64,000 nucleotides of DNA from Prosthecobacter debontii (GCA_945869675.1 CAMBPS010000003.1:1-64000); one strand, 5' to 3'. Shown: positions 27,674 to 38,709, counted from the first letter of the stretch. Notes: generated by a model not told the origin, from the sequence alone. Numbers and translations are program-made.

Positions 27674-28504
27674 ATGATGAAACACTCCATCCTACTTGCC
27701 ATCCTTCCTCTTGCCGCCTCCGCCCTCGATTACCCGCACATCAGCGCTGAGCCGCAAAAAACTGGCTGGCCTCTGATGGTCAACGAACGGGCTTATGTGG
27801 TCGATAAACCCGAATATGATCGTCGCCCCGGACGTGAGTCGAACAAGCATCTCCCACAGCTTTGGCCTCAAGTGCCGACAGCGGGCCATTTCGGCGGGGA
27901 TTCTTGGCTGAAGCTCCATGAGGCGCATGTGAAGACTGTTCAGGAAAATAAAGGACCCGTCGATGTGCTGCTCGTCGGTGATAGCATCACCATCCAGTGG
28001 GGTGAATCTTGGAAGAAACATTTCCCTGACCGCAAAGCCGTGAACATTGGCATCGGCGGCGACAAAACCCAAAACGTTCTCTGGCGTCTCGATCATGGTG
28101 GCGTCGAAGGATTGCAGCCGAAGGCCATCGTGCTCATGATCGGCAATAACAACATGTTCTTCACCCCCGAAACGGGCGTCGAAGCCGCTGCCAAAGGCAT
28201 CGAGATGTGCCTGAAGAACCTGCGCGAGAAGTTCCCCGCCGCCGTCATCATCGTGGCAAAGATTCTGCCAGCCCACACGCCCGGCAATCGCTTCTACGAG
28301 GATATCAAAAAGACCAACGCCGCTCTCGATCCGCTAAAACTCGATAACGATTCGAACGTGAAAGTTCTCGATCTCTGGTCCGACTTCACCAACGCAGATG
28401 GTACGATCAAAAAGGACCTTTTTACCCCGGATAACATCCATCTCTCACCCGCGGGCTATGCGGTGTATGCACAGCGATTAAAGCCGCTGTTAGAGGTGAA
28501 GTAG
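27674..28504 (+). CDS. Secreted SGNH/GDSL-family hydrolase (PAF-acetylhydrolase-like)
   Basis: VDVLLVGDSITIQWGESWKKHFPDRKAVNIGIGGDKTQNVLWRLDHGGVEGLQPKAIVLMIGNNNMF...PDNIHLSPAGYAVYAQRLKPLL. Confidence 0.88.
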   Translation: MMKHSILLAILPLAASALDYPHISAEPQKTGWPLMVNERAYVVDKPEYDRRPGRESNKHLPQLWPQVPTAGHFGGDSWLKLHEAHVKTVQENKGPVDVLLVGDSITIQWGESWKKHFPDRKAVNIGIGGDKTQNVLWRLDHGGVEGLQPKAIVLMIGNNNMFFTPETGVEAAAKGIEMCLKNLREKFPAAVIIVAKILPAHTPGNRFYEDIKKTNAALDPLKLDNDSNVKVLDLWSDFTNADGTIKKDLFTPDNIHLSPAGYAVYAQRLKPLLEVK

Positions 28505-28555
28505 GTGACAACGAAAAAGAAATGGCTCACCTCAGCTCAGAAGTGCGCACTCTTG

Positions 28556-28724
28556 AACCCAGATCCGGGAATGGAAGATCGTTGAGTTGCGCTAGGGCTT
28601 GGTTTCACAAGGCTTCTTCGACTCGAAGCGGCTGTGTCTTGGGTGACACTGCCCGAGAGGCGAAAAGCCTTGTGAAATCAATGACGGATGCAAATCGGCA
28701 GTCAGCCATTTCTGAATCCAGGTT
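28556..28724 (+). mobile_element. MITE-like structured repeat, copy A
   Basis: Shares AGATCCGGGAATGGAAGATCGTTG...GACGGATGCAAATCGGCAGTCAGCCATT with the inverse copy at 38541-38709; internal stem TTGGTTTCACAAGGCTT/AAGCCTTGTGAAATCAA; degenerate terminal inverted repeats. Confidence 0.8.
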
Positions 28725-28759
28725 GAAGGCGGAATGATTCAGTCCCTGATCGAAAAGAT

Positions 28760-29233
28760 ATGTCACGCGTCAAAACAATCACTTTCTTCGCATTGATCGG
28801 CCCGGCTGTCGGAGCTGTGCCGTTCCTTATCACGATCCTCACTCTAGCTGCCTTCCATGGTGACGCCCAGGGAATCCTCATTGCGCTGGGTGCGTTGGTC
28901 GTGGCCTATACTTATGGTCTCATTCCAGCGGCGGTTTGCGGATTGCTGTTTTCATGGATCGTGGGCCGCCATCCGCATGTCGTCAATCGTGCTGCCTCCG
29001 TTGCGTGGGTGGGAGCTGTTGCTGGTTTTTTCTCGTCCCTGCCTCTGGCGGCTTGGGTTTTTCTCTTCACGGAGAAAGTCCTTGCTTACGATCACGCTCT
29101 TATGGCTCTGGCTTTCCTTGTCCCCAGCATTATTTCCGGGGCAGTCTGTGCGGTCTTGTGGAGTAAGCGGGCATCCACTCTGCCAAAGCATTCAAAGACG
29201 CGGAAAACCATGAACTCCACACCCGCGAACTGA
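28760..29233 (+). CDS. Hypothetical multi-pass membrane protein
   Basis: MSRVKTITFFALIGPAVGAVPFLITILTLAAFHG... with about four hydrophobic segments. Confidence 0.6.
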   Translation: MSRVKTITFFALIGPAVGAVPFLITILTLAAFHGDAQGILIALGALVVAYTYGLIPAAVCGLLFSWIVGRHPHVVNRAASVAWVGAVAGFFSSLPLAAWVFLFTEKVLAYDHALMALAFLVPSIISGAVCAVLWSKRASTLPKHSKTRKTMNSTPAN

Positions 29234-29316
29234 CGACAGCCAATCCATTTCAGTCCCTTTCGGCCTACATTCCTTTCTCCTTGCAATGGATGGGTGAAAC
29301 TGGAAATCTCTTCACA

Positions 29317-29628
29317 ATGACCAATTTTGACAGCGTATTATGGGGTTTTAACGCAGTGCTTCTAACTGGGGGACTGGTCGGTTACTTCAAAGCCGGGAGT
29401 CGGGTTTCGCTGCTTACGAGTTGCCTTATCGCGGCCGTTCTAGCGTTCGCCGCGTTGGGATTTTTTGGCGCAACCACTTCCCGCTCGGTCGCGAGATTCA
29501 TTGTCGGATGTCTCTTTTGCCTATTTGGCTACCGCTGGTGGGTGACTGGAAAGTTCATGCGCGGTGGCCTCATGGCCTTGATCGCGCTTGCGACCAGCGG
29601 CCTGCTGGCGGGATTTGACGATCATTAA
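29317..29628 (+). CDS. Hypothetical small membrane protein
   Basis: MTNFDSVLWGFNAVLLTGGLVGYFKAGSRVSLLTSCLIAAVLAFAALGFFGATTSRSVARFIVGCLFCLFGYRWW. Confidence 0.55.
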   Translation: MTNFDSVLWGFNAVLLTGGLVGYFKAGSRVSLLTSCLIAAVLAFAALGFFGATTSRSVARFIVGCLFCLFGYRWWVTGKFMRGGLMALIALATSGLLAGFDDH

Positions 29629-29671
29629 AACGGAAACTTTTATTTACGGTTTACCGGACATCGCATGGCTT

Positions 29672-30011
29672 CTCGATCTCTTCCCTTACCTTCTGCGACT
29701 TCGCTGGACTTTCCGCGCCTGAGACGCTTGATGGCACAAGCTTTCTCTCACTCATCCAAGATCCCAAAGCCGAAGGTAAACCAGGTGCCTTCTGCCAATG
29801 GGTTAATGGTCGCACCGTCCGCACCCAACGCCGGCGTCTCACTGAACGCCGCGACGATTCTGCTGAACTCTGCGACCACAGCAATGCCCCCGCCGAGTAT
29901 CACAACCTCATTGGGTGCCCCGACTAAGCGCCATTGATCAAACGCCTGCATAGCATGTTGGACAAGGAGTTTGGGCCGATGGGAAAAGTGCCAATGGGTA
30001 AGGCGCGGTGA
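29672..30011 (+). pseudogene. Decayed C-terminal fragment of a sulfatase (iduronate-2-sulfatase-like)
   Basis: Combined frames read LDLFP(frameshift)FCDFAGLSAPETLDGTSFLSLIQDPKAEGKPGAFCQWVNGRTVRTQRRRLTERRDDSAELCDHSNAPAEYHNLIGCPD*APLIKRLHSMLDKEFGPMGKVPMGKAR*, matching the typical sulfatase end (DLYPTLCDLAGL..LDGTSF.., RTERYRYTEWR..ELYDH..DP.EYHNLA). Confidence 0.75.
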
Positions 30012-30246
30012 GTTGCTGCGCTTGTCGGCAACTAGGACAATTTAGAAAGAAAATGCGTTAAAAGCGGCGGGTTTGTCGAGATAACCTACGTTGTTACTCT
30101 CTATGTCTCCATTCGAAATTCATCTTCAACGTCGTTGCCTGTGTCTCTTGATGCCGCATGAAGAAGAGGGGCGCTCGCGGTTTGAAAGAGGCACGTCAAA
30201 ACGCTGAGACAGTCATCGCCTGAATCAATCAATAGCAATCCTTACG

Positions 30247-33024
30247 ATGAAATTAACGAGCTTACTCACTTACTTGTTCGTTGCTACGGCGGCCTTAGCC
30301 GCCCCCGTGGACTTTGTCCGCGATGTGCGCCCCATCTTCGAAAAGAACTGCTATGACTGCCACGGCGAAAAGAAGCAGAAAGGCGGCTTGCGTCTCGATA
30401 TGAAGACGGCGGCGCTGAAGGGCGGTGACAATGAGGGGCCGAACATCATTCCTGGAAAAGCCAAGGAGAGTTCGCTCATTCATCTCATCACTTCGACCGA
30501 TGAGGACGAGGTGATGCCACCCAAAGGCGAGCGACTTGCCGCAGCGCAGATCGCCACGCTCAGGGCATGGATCAATGAAGGTGCCATGTGGCCGGATGGC
30601 GTGGACGTGGTGAAGCTGAAGGACAAACGCGACCACTGGAGTTTCAAACCCATCAATGCGCCCACAGCTCGACCTACGATTGACTCCTTCATCGATACCA
30701 AACTCTTCGAACAAGGACTTCATCGTTCTCCGCCCGCTGATCCGGTTTCATGGTTGCGGCGAGTGACTTTCGATCTCACCGGTCTGCCGCCAGAGCTGGA
30801 GGATGTGGAGGCGTTTTTGAAGAAGCTTGACCACGCCGCTGTCGTGGAGCGGTTGCTCTCCTCTCCGCGTTATGGCGAACGCTGGGCGCAGCATTGGCTG
30901 GATGTCGTGCGTTTTGCGGACACGCATGGCTTTGAAGTGAATACGGAGCGCCCAAATGCGTGGCCGTATCGAGATTATGTCATTCGTGCCTTCAACAAGG
31001 ACACGCCATACGACCGATTCATCAAGGAGCAGATTGTCGGTGATACCTTGGGTGAAGACGCCGCCACAGGATTCCTCGTCACCGCTTCGGTGCTGCTGCC
31101 TGGGCAGATCGGCAAAGATGAGCCGTCGAAGAGGCTCGCCCGCCAGGATTCGCTTGATGAGATGGTGAATAACATCGGACAAACCTTCCTCGGCCTCAGC
31201 ATTGGCTGCGCACGCTGCCACGATCACAAGTTTGATCCGATCACCGCCAAGGATTACTACGCGATGCAAGCGTTCGTTGCGGGAGTCGAGTACGAGGATC
31301 GGGAACTCCGTACGCCGGAGGCAATCGCCGCTCGAGCGCGCGTGATTCAGATCAAAAATCAGGTAGCTGCACTCGACAAACAACTGTCGCGTTTTGTGCC
31401 ATTGGCAAAGTCCGGCGTGAAACGTTCGATGATCAACGCCCGCGAGAATGTTGATCGTTTTGCGCCGATGACCACCAAGCGTGTGCGCTTTAGCATTCGT
31501 GAAACGAACAATCTCGAGCCCTGTATTGATGAACTCGAGGTCTTTAGCACCGCAGGCGAAAACATCGCACTCAACGCTGCTGTGACCGTGTCTGGTGAAA
31601 ATGTGACTGCCGACCGCCACAAGATGCGCTTTGTGAACGACGGTAACTACGGCAACTCACGAAGCTGGATGTCGAACGAGACGGGCAAGGGCTGGGTGAT
31701 GATCGAGTTCGAACAGGAGAATGAGATCGACCGCATTATCTGGGGTCGCGATCGCCAAGGGAAGTTTAAGGACAGACTCGCCACGAGCTACGTCATCGAA
31801 ATCGCCGACGCCTCGGGCGCTTGGAAAATCGTTGCAGACTCCGATGACCGCGAGCGCTACGACGCGAGTAAGAGCCCTCAGCTTGGGTTTGTTACGAAAG
31901 GTCTTCTTCAAGACGAAGCCGCAGCAGCGGGGCAACTGCTCACTCAAAAGCGTGAGCTTGAAAGAGAAATAAGCAACCTTGATGCCGCGCAGAAAGTCTT
32001 CGCTGGCATCTTCCGCAAGCCCGACGAAATCCATCTGCTGAATCGCGGCGATCCCGAACAGCCGAAAGAGGAAGTCACACCTGCCGTGCTCAGCGCGCTT
32101 GGCAATGTGAAGCTGGACAAGCAAACGCCAGAGCAACAGCGGCGTGCCGTGCTTGCCGGCTGGATCGCCAGCCCACAGAACCCGCTCACGGCTCGTGTCA
32201 TGGTGAATCGCATCTGGCAGGGCCACTTTGGGACCGGGCTGGTGCAGACGCCTAGCGACTTCGGCAACAACGGCATCAAGCCCACGCATCCAGAGCTGCT
32301 CGACTGGCTTGCGACAGAGTTTATTCGCTCAGGTTGGAGCGTGAAGCACATGCACCGGCTCATCGTGCTGAGTGAGACGTATCGGCAGAGGAGTGATGGA
32401 GAGTTGGAGTCATGGAGTGTTGGAAATGGCCAGCCAGCTTTCCACTACTCCACCACTCCAGCCCCCCACGAGATCGACTCCGATGTGCGCCTTCTCTGGC
32501 GCTTTCCCTCACGCCGTCTCGAGGCAGAAGCCATTCGTGACTCCATGCTCGCCATCAGCGGCCAGCTCAATCTGAAAATGTATGGCCGCGGTTATGACCT
32601 CTTTGACAAACGCGGTGGTCTCGCCGGCTTCAATCCTGTCGAGACCTCCACACCCGAGAATCAGCGCCGCATGATTTATGCGCACAAAGTCCGTCGTGAA
32701 CCGGAGGCCGTCTTTGGAGCCTTTGATTGCCCCGATGCAGGTCAAAGCACCGCCTCTCGACGTGCCAGCACCACACCCATCCAGGCGCTGAATCTCTTCA
32801 ACAGCCGTTTCACACTCGATCAATCCACAGCTTTTGCCGTCCGCGTGAAGAAGGAATCGGGCGACGACATCGCCCAACAAATCCAACGCGCCTATCAACT
32901 GGTTCTCACTCGCGAACCTACCGCCGAAGAGCAGAATGACGCTATGCCCATCATCAAAAAGCATGGTCTCACCGTGCTCTGTCGCGCACTCTTCAACAGC
33001 AACGAGTTCCTCTTCCAGCCATGA
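30247..33024 (+). CDS. PSD1-cytochrome / DUF1549-DUF1553 protein with internal discoidin-like domain
   Basis: [115 protein letters not shown]. Confidence 0.92.
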   Translation: MKLTSLLTYLFVATAALAAPVDFVRDVRPIFEKNCYDCHGEKKQKGGLRLDMKTAALKGGDNEGPNIIPGKAKESSLIHLITSTDEDEVMPPKGERLAAAQIATLRAWINEGAMWPDGVDVVKLKDKRDHWSFKPINAPTARPTIDSFIDTKLFEQGLHRSPPADPVSWLRRVTFDLTGLPPELEDVEAFLKKLDHAAVVERLLSSPRYGERWAQHWLDVVRFADTHGFEVNTERPNAWPYRDYVIRAFNKDTPYDRFIKEQIVGDTLGEDAATGFLVTASVLLPGQIGKDEPSKRLARQDSLDEMVNNIGQTFLGLSIGCARCHDHKFDPITAKDYYAMQAFVAGVEYEDRELRTPEAIAARARVIQIKNQVAALDKQLSRFVPLAKSGVKRSMINARENVDRFAPMTTKRVRFSIRETNNLEPCIDELEVFSTAGENIALNAAVTVSGENVTADRHKMRFVNDGNYGNSRSWMSNETGKGWVMIEFEQENEIDRIIWGRDRQGKFKDRLATSYVIEIADASGAWKIVADSDDRERYDASKSPQLGFVTKGLLQDEAAAAGQLLTQKRELEREISNLDAAQKVFAGIFRKPDEIHLLNRGDPEQPKEEVTPAVLSALGNVKLDKQTPEQQRRAVLAGWIASPQNPLTARVMVNRIWQGHFGTGLVQTPSDFGNNGIKPTHPELLDWLATEFIRSGWSVKHMHRLIVLSETYRQRSDGELESWSVGNGQPAFHYSTTPAPHEIDSDVRLLWRFPSRRLEAEAIRDSMLAISGQLNLKMYGRGYDLFDKRGGLAGFNPVETSTPENQRRMIYAHKVRREPEAVFGAFDCPDAGQSTASRRASTTPIQALNLFNSRFTLDQSTAFAVRVKKESGDDIAQQIQRAYQLVLTREPTAEEQNDAMPIIKKHGLTVLCRALFNSNEFLFQP

Positions 33025-34496
33025 AGCACCACGCCGAACATCTCTCCATCACAGGCCGAGCCTTGCTTGATCGCCGCCAATTTCTATCGAATAGCGCCAC
33101 TGCGCTCGGCTCCATCGCGCTGACAAATCTCCTTGGGCTCGATGGCTTACTCGCCGCAGAGAACCACGGCCCGCTCATCGATCCCGCTCGTCCCTATGCA
33201 CCGAGGCAATCGCATTTTCCTGGGAAGGCGAAGAACGTCATCGTCATCTTTTGCGCCGGTGCAGTCAGTCAGTTGGAGACATGGGATTACAAGCCAGAAC
33301 TGATCAAGTGGGACGGTAGACCCTTGCCAGGTGGGCCAGCTGTTACCTTCCAAGGTCCTGCAGGTAATCTCGCTCGGCCGCAGTATGAGTTCCGCCAGCG
33401 CGGTAAGACGGGCAAATGGGTGAGTGACATGATTCCGCATCTTGCGGAGTTGACTGACGACATCGCTTTCGTGCATTCGCTGACCAGCAAGTCGAACACC
33501 CATGGCCCAGCAGAGAACTTTCTCTCCACCGGCTTTGTGCTCGATGGTTTCCCTTCACTTGGCTCGTGGGTGACGTATGCGCTTGGCAGCGAGAGTCAGG
33601 AGTTGCCTTCGTATGTTGCCATTCCTGATCCGCGCGGCGTGCCGCAGAATGGCGCGAACAATTGGGGCCCTGGATTCCTCCCGGCCGCCTTCCAAGGCAC
33701 CACAATGAGTTCGAAGAACCCAGTCCGACATCTCGCAGCCACAGGCGTCCCCAGGGATGCCGACCAAGCTGCGCGGTCCCTTTTACAAAAGATGAACGCA
33801 CGCCATCTCGCCGCGCATCCGGGCGACAGCAAGCTCGCTGCCCGCATCGCCAGTTACGAGCTTGCGGCGCGCATGCAGTTGAGCGTTCCCGAAATCAACG
33901 ACCTCAGCACCGAGCCCATGCATATCTTAAAAAGCTATGGGGCTGATGATACGCAAAACCCAGACAAAGCTGCCTTTGCTAAAAATTGTATCCTCGCGCG
34001 CCGCCTGATCGAAAAAGGCGTACGCTTTGTGCAACTCTTCAACGGAGCTTACGCCAGCGGTGGCAAGCTGAACTGGGACGGCCACAGCGCACTCAAGGAA
34101 CAATACGACGTCCATAGCCGCATCCTCGACCAACCCGCCGCCGCCCTGATTCGCGACCTCAAACAACGCGGGCTACTGCAAGACACTTTAGTCGTCTGGT
34201 GCACCGAGTTTGGCCGCATGCCCTTCTTCCAAAAAGGTGCCAAAGGTCGCGACCACAATCCTGACGGCTTTACCTGCTGGATGACTGGTGCGGGTGTCAA
34301 GCCCGGGGTCAGTCATGGCGTCACCGATGATCTCGGGCAGAAGGCCATCGAACACATCCATCCGCTTTACCATTTTAACGCCACCATTCTGCACCTCCTC
34401 GGCCTGGATTTCGAAAAACTCAGCTTCGAGCACAATGGCATTCAACGACGCCTAACCAACGTCGAAGGGAAAGTGATCCGTGAGGTGTTGGCTTGA
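33021..34496 (+). CDS. DUF1501 protein
   Basis: [24 protein letters not shown]...[35 protein letters not shown]...[48 protein letters not shown]; overlaps the PSD1 stop by 4 nt. Confidence 0.92.
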   Translation: MKHHAEHLSITGRALLDRRQFLSNSATALGSIALTNLLGLDGLLAAENHGPLIDPARPYAPRQSHFPGKAKNVIVIFCAGAVSQLETWDYKPELIKWDGRPLPGGPAVTFQGPAGNLARPQYEFRQRGKTGKWVSDMIPHLAELTDDIAFVHSLTSKSNTHGPAENFLSTGFVLDGFPSLGSWVTYALGSESQELPSYVAIPDPRGVPQNGANNWGPGFLPAAFQGTTMSSKNPVRHLAATGVPRDADQAARSLLQKMNARHLAAHPGDSKLAARIASYELAARMQLSVPEINDLSTEPMHILKSYGADDTQNPDKAAFAKNCILARRLIEKGVRFVQLFNGAYASGGKLNWDGHSALKEQYDVHSRILDQPAAALIRDLKQRGLLQDTLVVWCTEFGRMPFFQKGAKGRDHNPDGFTCWMTGAGVKPGVSHGVTDDLGQKAIEHIHPLYHFNATILHLLGLDFEKLSFEHNGIQRRLTNVEGKVIREVLA

Positions 34497-34595
34497 AGAC
34501 TCAGCAATGAACGGAGTTATCTATATTTTCCTGCCTGTTTTTCGGTATGTCGAGAAAAGCGCGTTTCATGCGTAAGGATAAGGTTCGCACGTCTC

Positions 34596-37190
34596 ATGCT
34601 TCGCCACTTCATTGCCTGCTTTCTTTCTACGTCATTGCTCGCGTCGCCTCCGGTGGCTTTTTTGGAGCAGCACTGCTACGACTGCCATGATGGGGAGACA
34701 AAGAAGGGCGATCTTGATTTGACCAGCTTGACTTTTGACGCGCAGCATCTGGACTTGCTTATTAAAGTCCACGATGCTGTCGAGCGGGGTGAGATGCCGC
34801 CGAAGAAGAAAAAGCAGCCATCGGAAGAGGACAGGGCGGCTTTTGTGAGTGGGATGGACGCGAAGTTGATGGCGCTGGCGAAGGTGGGCGAACAGGGGCG
34901 CATTCGGATGCGGCGGATGACGCGGGTGGAATTTCAAAACACGATGCAGGACCTGCTGGCGCTACCTCGGCTCGATGTGACCTCATTGCTGCCGATGGAC
35001 GGTCGCGTGGCAGGCTATGACAAGATCGCCAGTGGATTGGACATTTCGCCCGCGCATCTCGCGGCGTATGAAGAGGCCGTGGAGAATGCGCTGGATGCGG
35101 CAATCGCCACGAGCAGTGCGCCGCCGCGAGTCTTCAAGAAGCGCATCTATCCAGCGGGCCTCTTTAAATTCACTGGCAATCTTGTGCAAGGGCAGTTCGT
35201 GCTGCTGAAGGATAAGCAACCTGACCCCGCCCTGCCGGTGCGAGGTGGCTATGAGGGCAAAGCAGGCCATGTAGGCGATGCGGGGCCAGATTTGGACGAA
35301 CGGAAGAAGCGGATTGAAAGTGTGAAGAAATCAGAGAGTGCTGTCGGCTTGCTCAATCCGAATCTCGCGGGCTATGAAGCTGCGATGAATGTTTCGCCGA
35401 TCTATGCTGGCATGTATCGCATGAAGTTATCGTTGTGGGGGTTTCAATGGAATCAGGGCAAACTTGAATCATGCCATGATCAAGCAGCTGTGCTGCGAGC
35501 GCATGAAGAGGGCAAGCAACAGGAAGGTGGGCGTTTGCTGCGGGCCTTCACCGCACCATCGATGAAGTCAAACGAGGCGGAGATCACCGAGTGGCTCGAT
35601 GCACATGAAAGCATCGTTTTTGATCCCGTCTCGGTGCCGTGGACGGGCCTGCGCGTCGGCCAAGTTGCTGGCCGTGCGAAAAAGCATGTGGGGCCTGGTG
35701 TCGCGATTGATTGGTTTGAGATTGAGGGTCCGATCAACACCTCGTGGCCGCCGGAGAGTCACCAGCGTTTGTTTGGTGATCTCCCAATCGAACCAGTTCC
35801 GAAGGCTAGCAATGTGATCCCTCCGCAGCGTGATGAAGTGCGCAGCTTGGGTGGCTATGTGCCGAGCATGTATTTCGATCTCACGCCGCAGGAGCGAAAG
35901 CCACTTCTTGAAATGGTGCAATCGGAGCAGCCCGAGGCGGATGCTCGGAAGTTGCTGACGACATTTTTGCCGAAGGCGTTCCGTCGTGATATCACGCTTG
36001 ACGAAATTGAGCCTTATGTGGCGCTGCTGCGATCGCGCATTGCGGCGAAAGATTGCTTTGAGGATGCAATGCGTCGTGTGTATGTCGCAGTGCTCACCTC
36101 GCCGGAGTTTCTTTTTCACTCAGTGGATGCGAAGGCGTTCACGCTCGCCTCGCGCCTATCCTATTGGCTCTGGAATGGCCCACCGGATGATGCCCTTCTA
36201 GCCAAGGCTCAAGATGGCTCACTGAACCGCTCCGAGGTGCTCCATACGGAAGTGGATCGTTTGCTCGCCGACAAGCGCAGCGAACGCTTCATTGAGGATT
36301 TCACGAATCAATGGCTTGAGCTCAGCCGACTCGACGAGACAACGCCCGATCCTCAGCTTTACCCTGAGTATCGGTTTCTGTTGCATGAAGGCATGGCTGC
36401 TGAGACGCGCGGTTTTTTGCGCGAACTCATCCGTAACGATCATCCCATCACCGCGCTGCTCAAGCCAGGATTTGCCATGCTCACGCAGCGTCTTGCCGAG
36501 CACTATGGCATCACTGGTGTGGCTGGAGTGAAGGTCCGCAAAGTGCCGCTGCCTGCCGACAGCCCACGTGGCGGGCTCCTTGGGCAAGCAGCCATTCACA
36601 AGCTTACCGCCAACGGCACTACGACATCTCCCGTGAAGCGTGGTGTTTGGGTCATGGATCGTCTATTCAATGATCCGGCCCCGCCACCGCCTCCGGGCAT
36701 ATCCGCGGTTGATCCGGATACGCGCGGTGCGACAACCGTTCGGGAGCAACTCGATAAGCACCGTAATAATGCTAACTGCGCTGCGTGCCACGCAAAGATT
36801 GACCCTGCAGGTTTTGCCCTCGAAGCCTTCGATCCCATCGGAGGCTTGCGTGATCGCTACCGCTCCAATGGCAAAGGCGATAAGCCACCCGAGCAGGGCA
36901 AGACTGCGTGGCGTGTGCAATACAAGCTTGGCCCGAAAGTGGATGCGAGTGGTGAACTTACCGATGGTCGCAAGTTCATTGGCCCGATGGAGCTTAATGC
37001 GCTTCTCGTGGCGGATCCCTCCAAGCTGGCACAGGCCTTTGTCGCCCATCTTACGCGTTATGCGACTGGGGCGGATGTTAGTTATGCAGATCGTGCTGAG
37101 ATCCGCCGCATCGTCGAGAATGCTCAAGGCAGCCGCTTTGGTCTGCGATCGCTGATTCATGCTTTGACTAGCAGCCATCTCTTTCAATGA
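34596..37190 (+). CDS. PSD-cytochrome / DUF1592-family protein
   Basis: [126 protein letters not shown]. Confidence 0.9.
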   Translation: MLRHFIACFLSTSLLASPPVAFLEQHCYDCHDGETKKGDLDLTSLTFDAQHLDLLIKVHDAVERGEMPPKKKKQPSEEDRAAFVSGMDAKLMALAKVGEQGRIRMRRMTRVEFQNTMQDLLALPRLDVTSLLPMDGRVAGYDKIASGLDISPAHLAAYEEAVENALDAAIATSSAPPRVFKKRIYPAGLFKFTGNLVQGQFVLLKDKQPDPALPVRGGYEGKAGHVGDAGPDLDERKKRIESVKKSESAVGLLNPNLAGYEAAMNVSPIYAGMYRMKLSLWGFQWNQGKLESCHDQAAVLRAHEEGKQQEGGRLLRAFTAPSMKSNEAEITEWLDAHESIVFDPVSVPWTGLRVGQVAGRAKKHVGPGVAIDWFEIEGPINTSWPPESHQRLFGDLPIEPVPKASNVIPPQRDEVRSLGGYVPSMYFDLTPQERKPLLEMVQSEQPEADARKLLTTFLPKAFRRDITLDEIEPYVALLRSRIAAKDCFEDAMRRVYVAVLTSPEFLFHSVDAKAFTLASRLSYWLWNGPPDDALLAKAQDGSLNRSEVLHTEVDRLLADKRSERFIEDFTNQWLELSRLDETTPDPQLYPEYRFLLHEGMAAETRGFLRELIRNDHPITALLKPGFAMLTQRLAEHYGITGVAGVKVRKVPLPADSPRGGLLGQAAIHKLTANGTTTSPVKRGVWVMDRLFNDPAPPPPPGISAVDPDTRGATTVREQLDKHRNNANCAACHAKIDPAGFALEAFDPIGGLRDRYRSNGKGDKPPEQGKTAWRVQYKLGPKVDASGELTDGRKFIGPMELNALLVADPSKLAQAFVAHLTRYATGADVSYADRAEIRRIVENAQGSRFGLRSLIHALTSSHLFQ

Positions 37191-38440
37191 AAAATTCCAT
37201 GATTAACCGTCGACACTTCCTCCGTGCTGCTGGTGCGTTGCTTGCACTGCCCTCCATCGGACGCGCAGCCGAGAAACTGCCTCCGAGGCGGTTGTTTGCC
37301 ATCCATGTGCCACTGGGCATGATGCCGCAGTTCTTCTTTCCGAAGGCGGGGGAAGCCTCGAGCCCCTATCTCGACCTGATCGCTGCGCATCGAGCGCATT
37401 TCACTTCGTTTTACGGCGTATCGCATCCTGGTGTGGATGGCAATCATCACGCGGGACAGTGTTTTCTCACCGGGGCACCGCATCCGGGTCAGCCGACGTT
37501 TCGGAACTCCCTTTCGCTTGATCAACTCGTGGCAGAGAAGATAGGGCTCGACACGAGATTTCAATCGCTCGCTGTTTCAGTGCGCAAAGGCGAGCACTAC
37601 TCGGACTCCATTGGCGTGTCACGTTCGGGCGTTGTTTTGCCCTCCGAAACCAGCGCCGAAAGGCTCTATCGGCGCTTATTTGTCGCGGGCACTCCTGAAG
37701 AGAAAGCTGCGACGATGCGGCGCATCGAAGCGGGAGGCAGTGTGCTCGATTTGATCCTTGATAAAACCAAACGACTCGAAAAAAGCACCGCACCGGAAGA
37801 TCGCGCACGTCTGGATCAATACTTCCAAAGCGTGCGTGAACTCGAAGGGCGACTGCAGCGCAACATTGAGTGGGAAAACCGCCCAAAGCCGAAGGTGGAT
37901 TACCCAGAGCCCAAGGACTTGGCCGATGCGAACGAGGTCATCGCTCGTTCGAAACTCATGTTTGATCTCATCAAGCTGGCCTTGCATACGGACAGCACGC
38001 GCGTCGTCACCTTGTCGCTCAGCACCTTCTCCGTAGTGCCGCATGTGCCCGGCGTGAAGAATGAAACTCACGGCCTTACGCATCACGGGAACGAGCCGGA
38101 AAAGATTGCTGAGTTACGGAAAATCGAGGAAGCGCAGTTGACCGTCTTTGGCGATCTTCTGAAGGCCTTTCGCGACGTCAACGAAACTGGCGGCTCATTG
38201 CTTGATCATACCCAAGTGCTTTATGGAAGCTGCCTTGGCAACGCCAACTCTCATAGCAATCAGAATCTCCCACTTATTCTCGCTGGTGGCCGATTTAAAC
38301 ATGGGAAAAATCTCTCTTTTGATTCGAATAATAACACCCCGATGGCCAATCTCTTTGTCACGATGCTACAAGGACTTGGCATCGAAGCTGGGAAATTTGC
38401 TAGCAGCACAGGATCAATCTCAGGCCTTGATTTGATTTAA
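37187..38440 (+). CDS. DUF1552 protein
   Basis: NRRHFLRAAGALLALPSIGRA...FAIHVPLGMMPQFFFPK...YGVSHPGVDGNHHAGQCFLTGAPHPG...LYGSCLGNANSHSNQNLPLILAGG; overlaps upstream stop. Confidence 0.88.
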   Translation: MKNSMINRRHFLRAAGALLALPSIGRAAEKLPPRRLFAIHVPLGMMPQFFFPKAGEASSPYLDLIAAHRAHFTSFYGVSHPGVDGNHHAGQCFLTGAPHPGQPTFRNSLSLDQLVAEKIGLDTRFQSLAVSVRKGEHYSDSIGVSRSGVVLPSETSAERLYRRLFVAGTPEEKAATMRRIEAGGSVLDLILDKTKRLEKSTAPEDRARLDQYFQSVRELEGRLQRNIEWENRPKPKVDYPEPKDLADANEVIARSKLMFDLIKLALHTDSTRVVTLSLSTFSVVPHVPGVKNETHGLTHHGNEPEKIAELRKIEEAQLTVFGDLLKAFRDVNETGGSLLDHTQVLYGSCLGNANSHSNQNLPLILAGGRFKHGKNLSFDSNNNTPMANLFVTMLQGLGIEAGKFASSTGSISGLDLI

Positions 38441-38540
38441 AATGGCAATGGATTTTTTTGATTCAGCATCGTCGAAAACGGCTGCTGTGATGATCTTTTC
38501 ATCACTGGTGCTACTCACATGTTTAGTTATGGTTCTACTA

Positions 38541-38709
38541 AGCCTAGATACAGGAATGGCTGACTGCCGATTTGCATCCGTCATTGATTCCACAAGGCTT
38601 TTCGCCTCTCGGGCAGTGTCACCCAAGACACAGCCGCTTCGAGTCGAAGAATCCTTGTGAAACCAAGCCCTGGCGCAACCCAACGATCTTCCATTCCCGG
38701 ATCTAGGCT
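38541..38709 (-). mobile_element. MITE-like structured repeat, copy B (inverted relative to copy A)
   Basis: Termini AGCCTAGATACAGGAATGG / CCATTCCCGGATCTAGGCT form imperfect terminal inverted repeats (outer 9 bp perfect); interior is the reverse complement of 28556-28724 with few differences. Confidence 0.82.

Noticed and set aside
28522-28737. 71-aa ORF
   Set aside because: Lies within the MITE-like structured repeat; its counterpart at 38420-38683 is the same repeat read from the other strand.
29665-29937. 90-aa ORF and its antisense 29748-29951
   Set aside because: Wrong frames over a decayed sulfatase; the sulfatase-like residues are in a different frame.
38420-38683. 87-aa minus-strand ORF
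   Set aside because: Repeat-derived (element B), not an independent gene.
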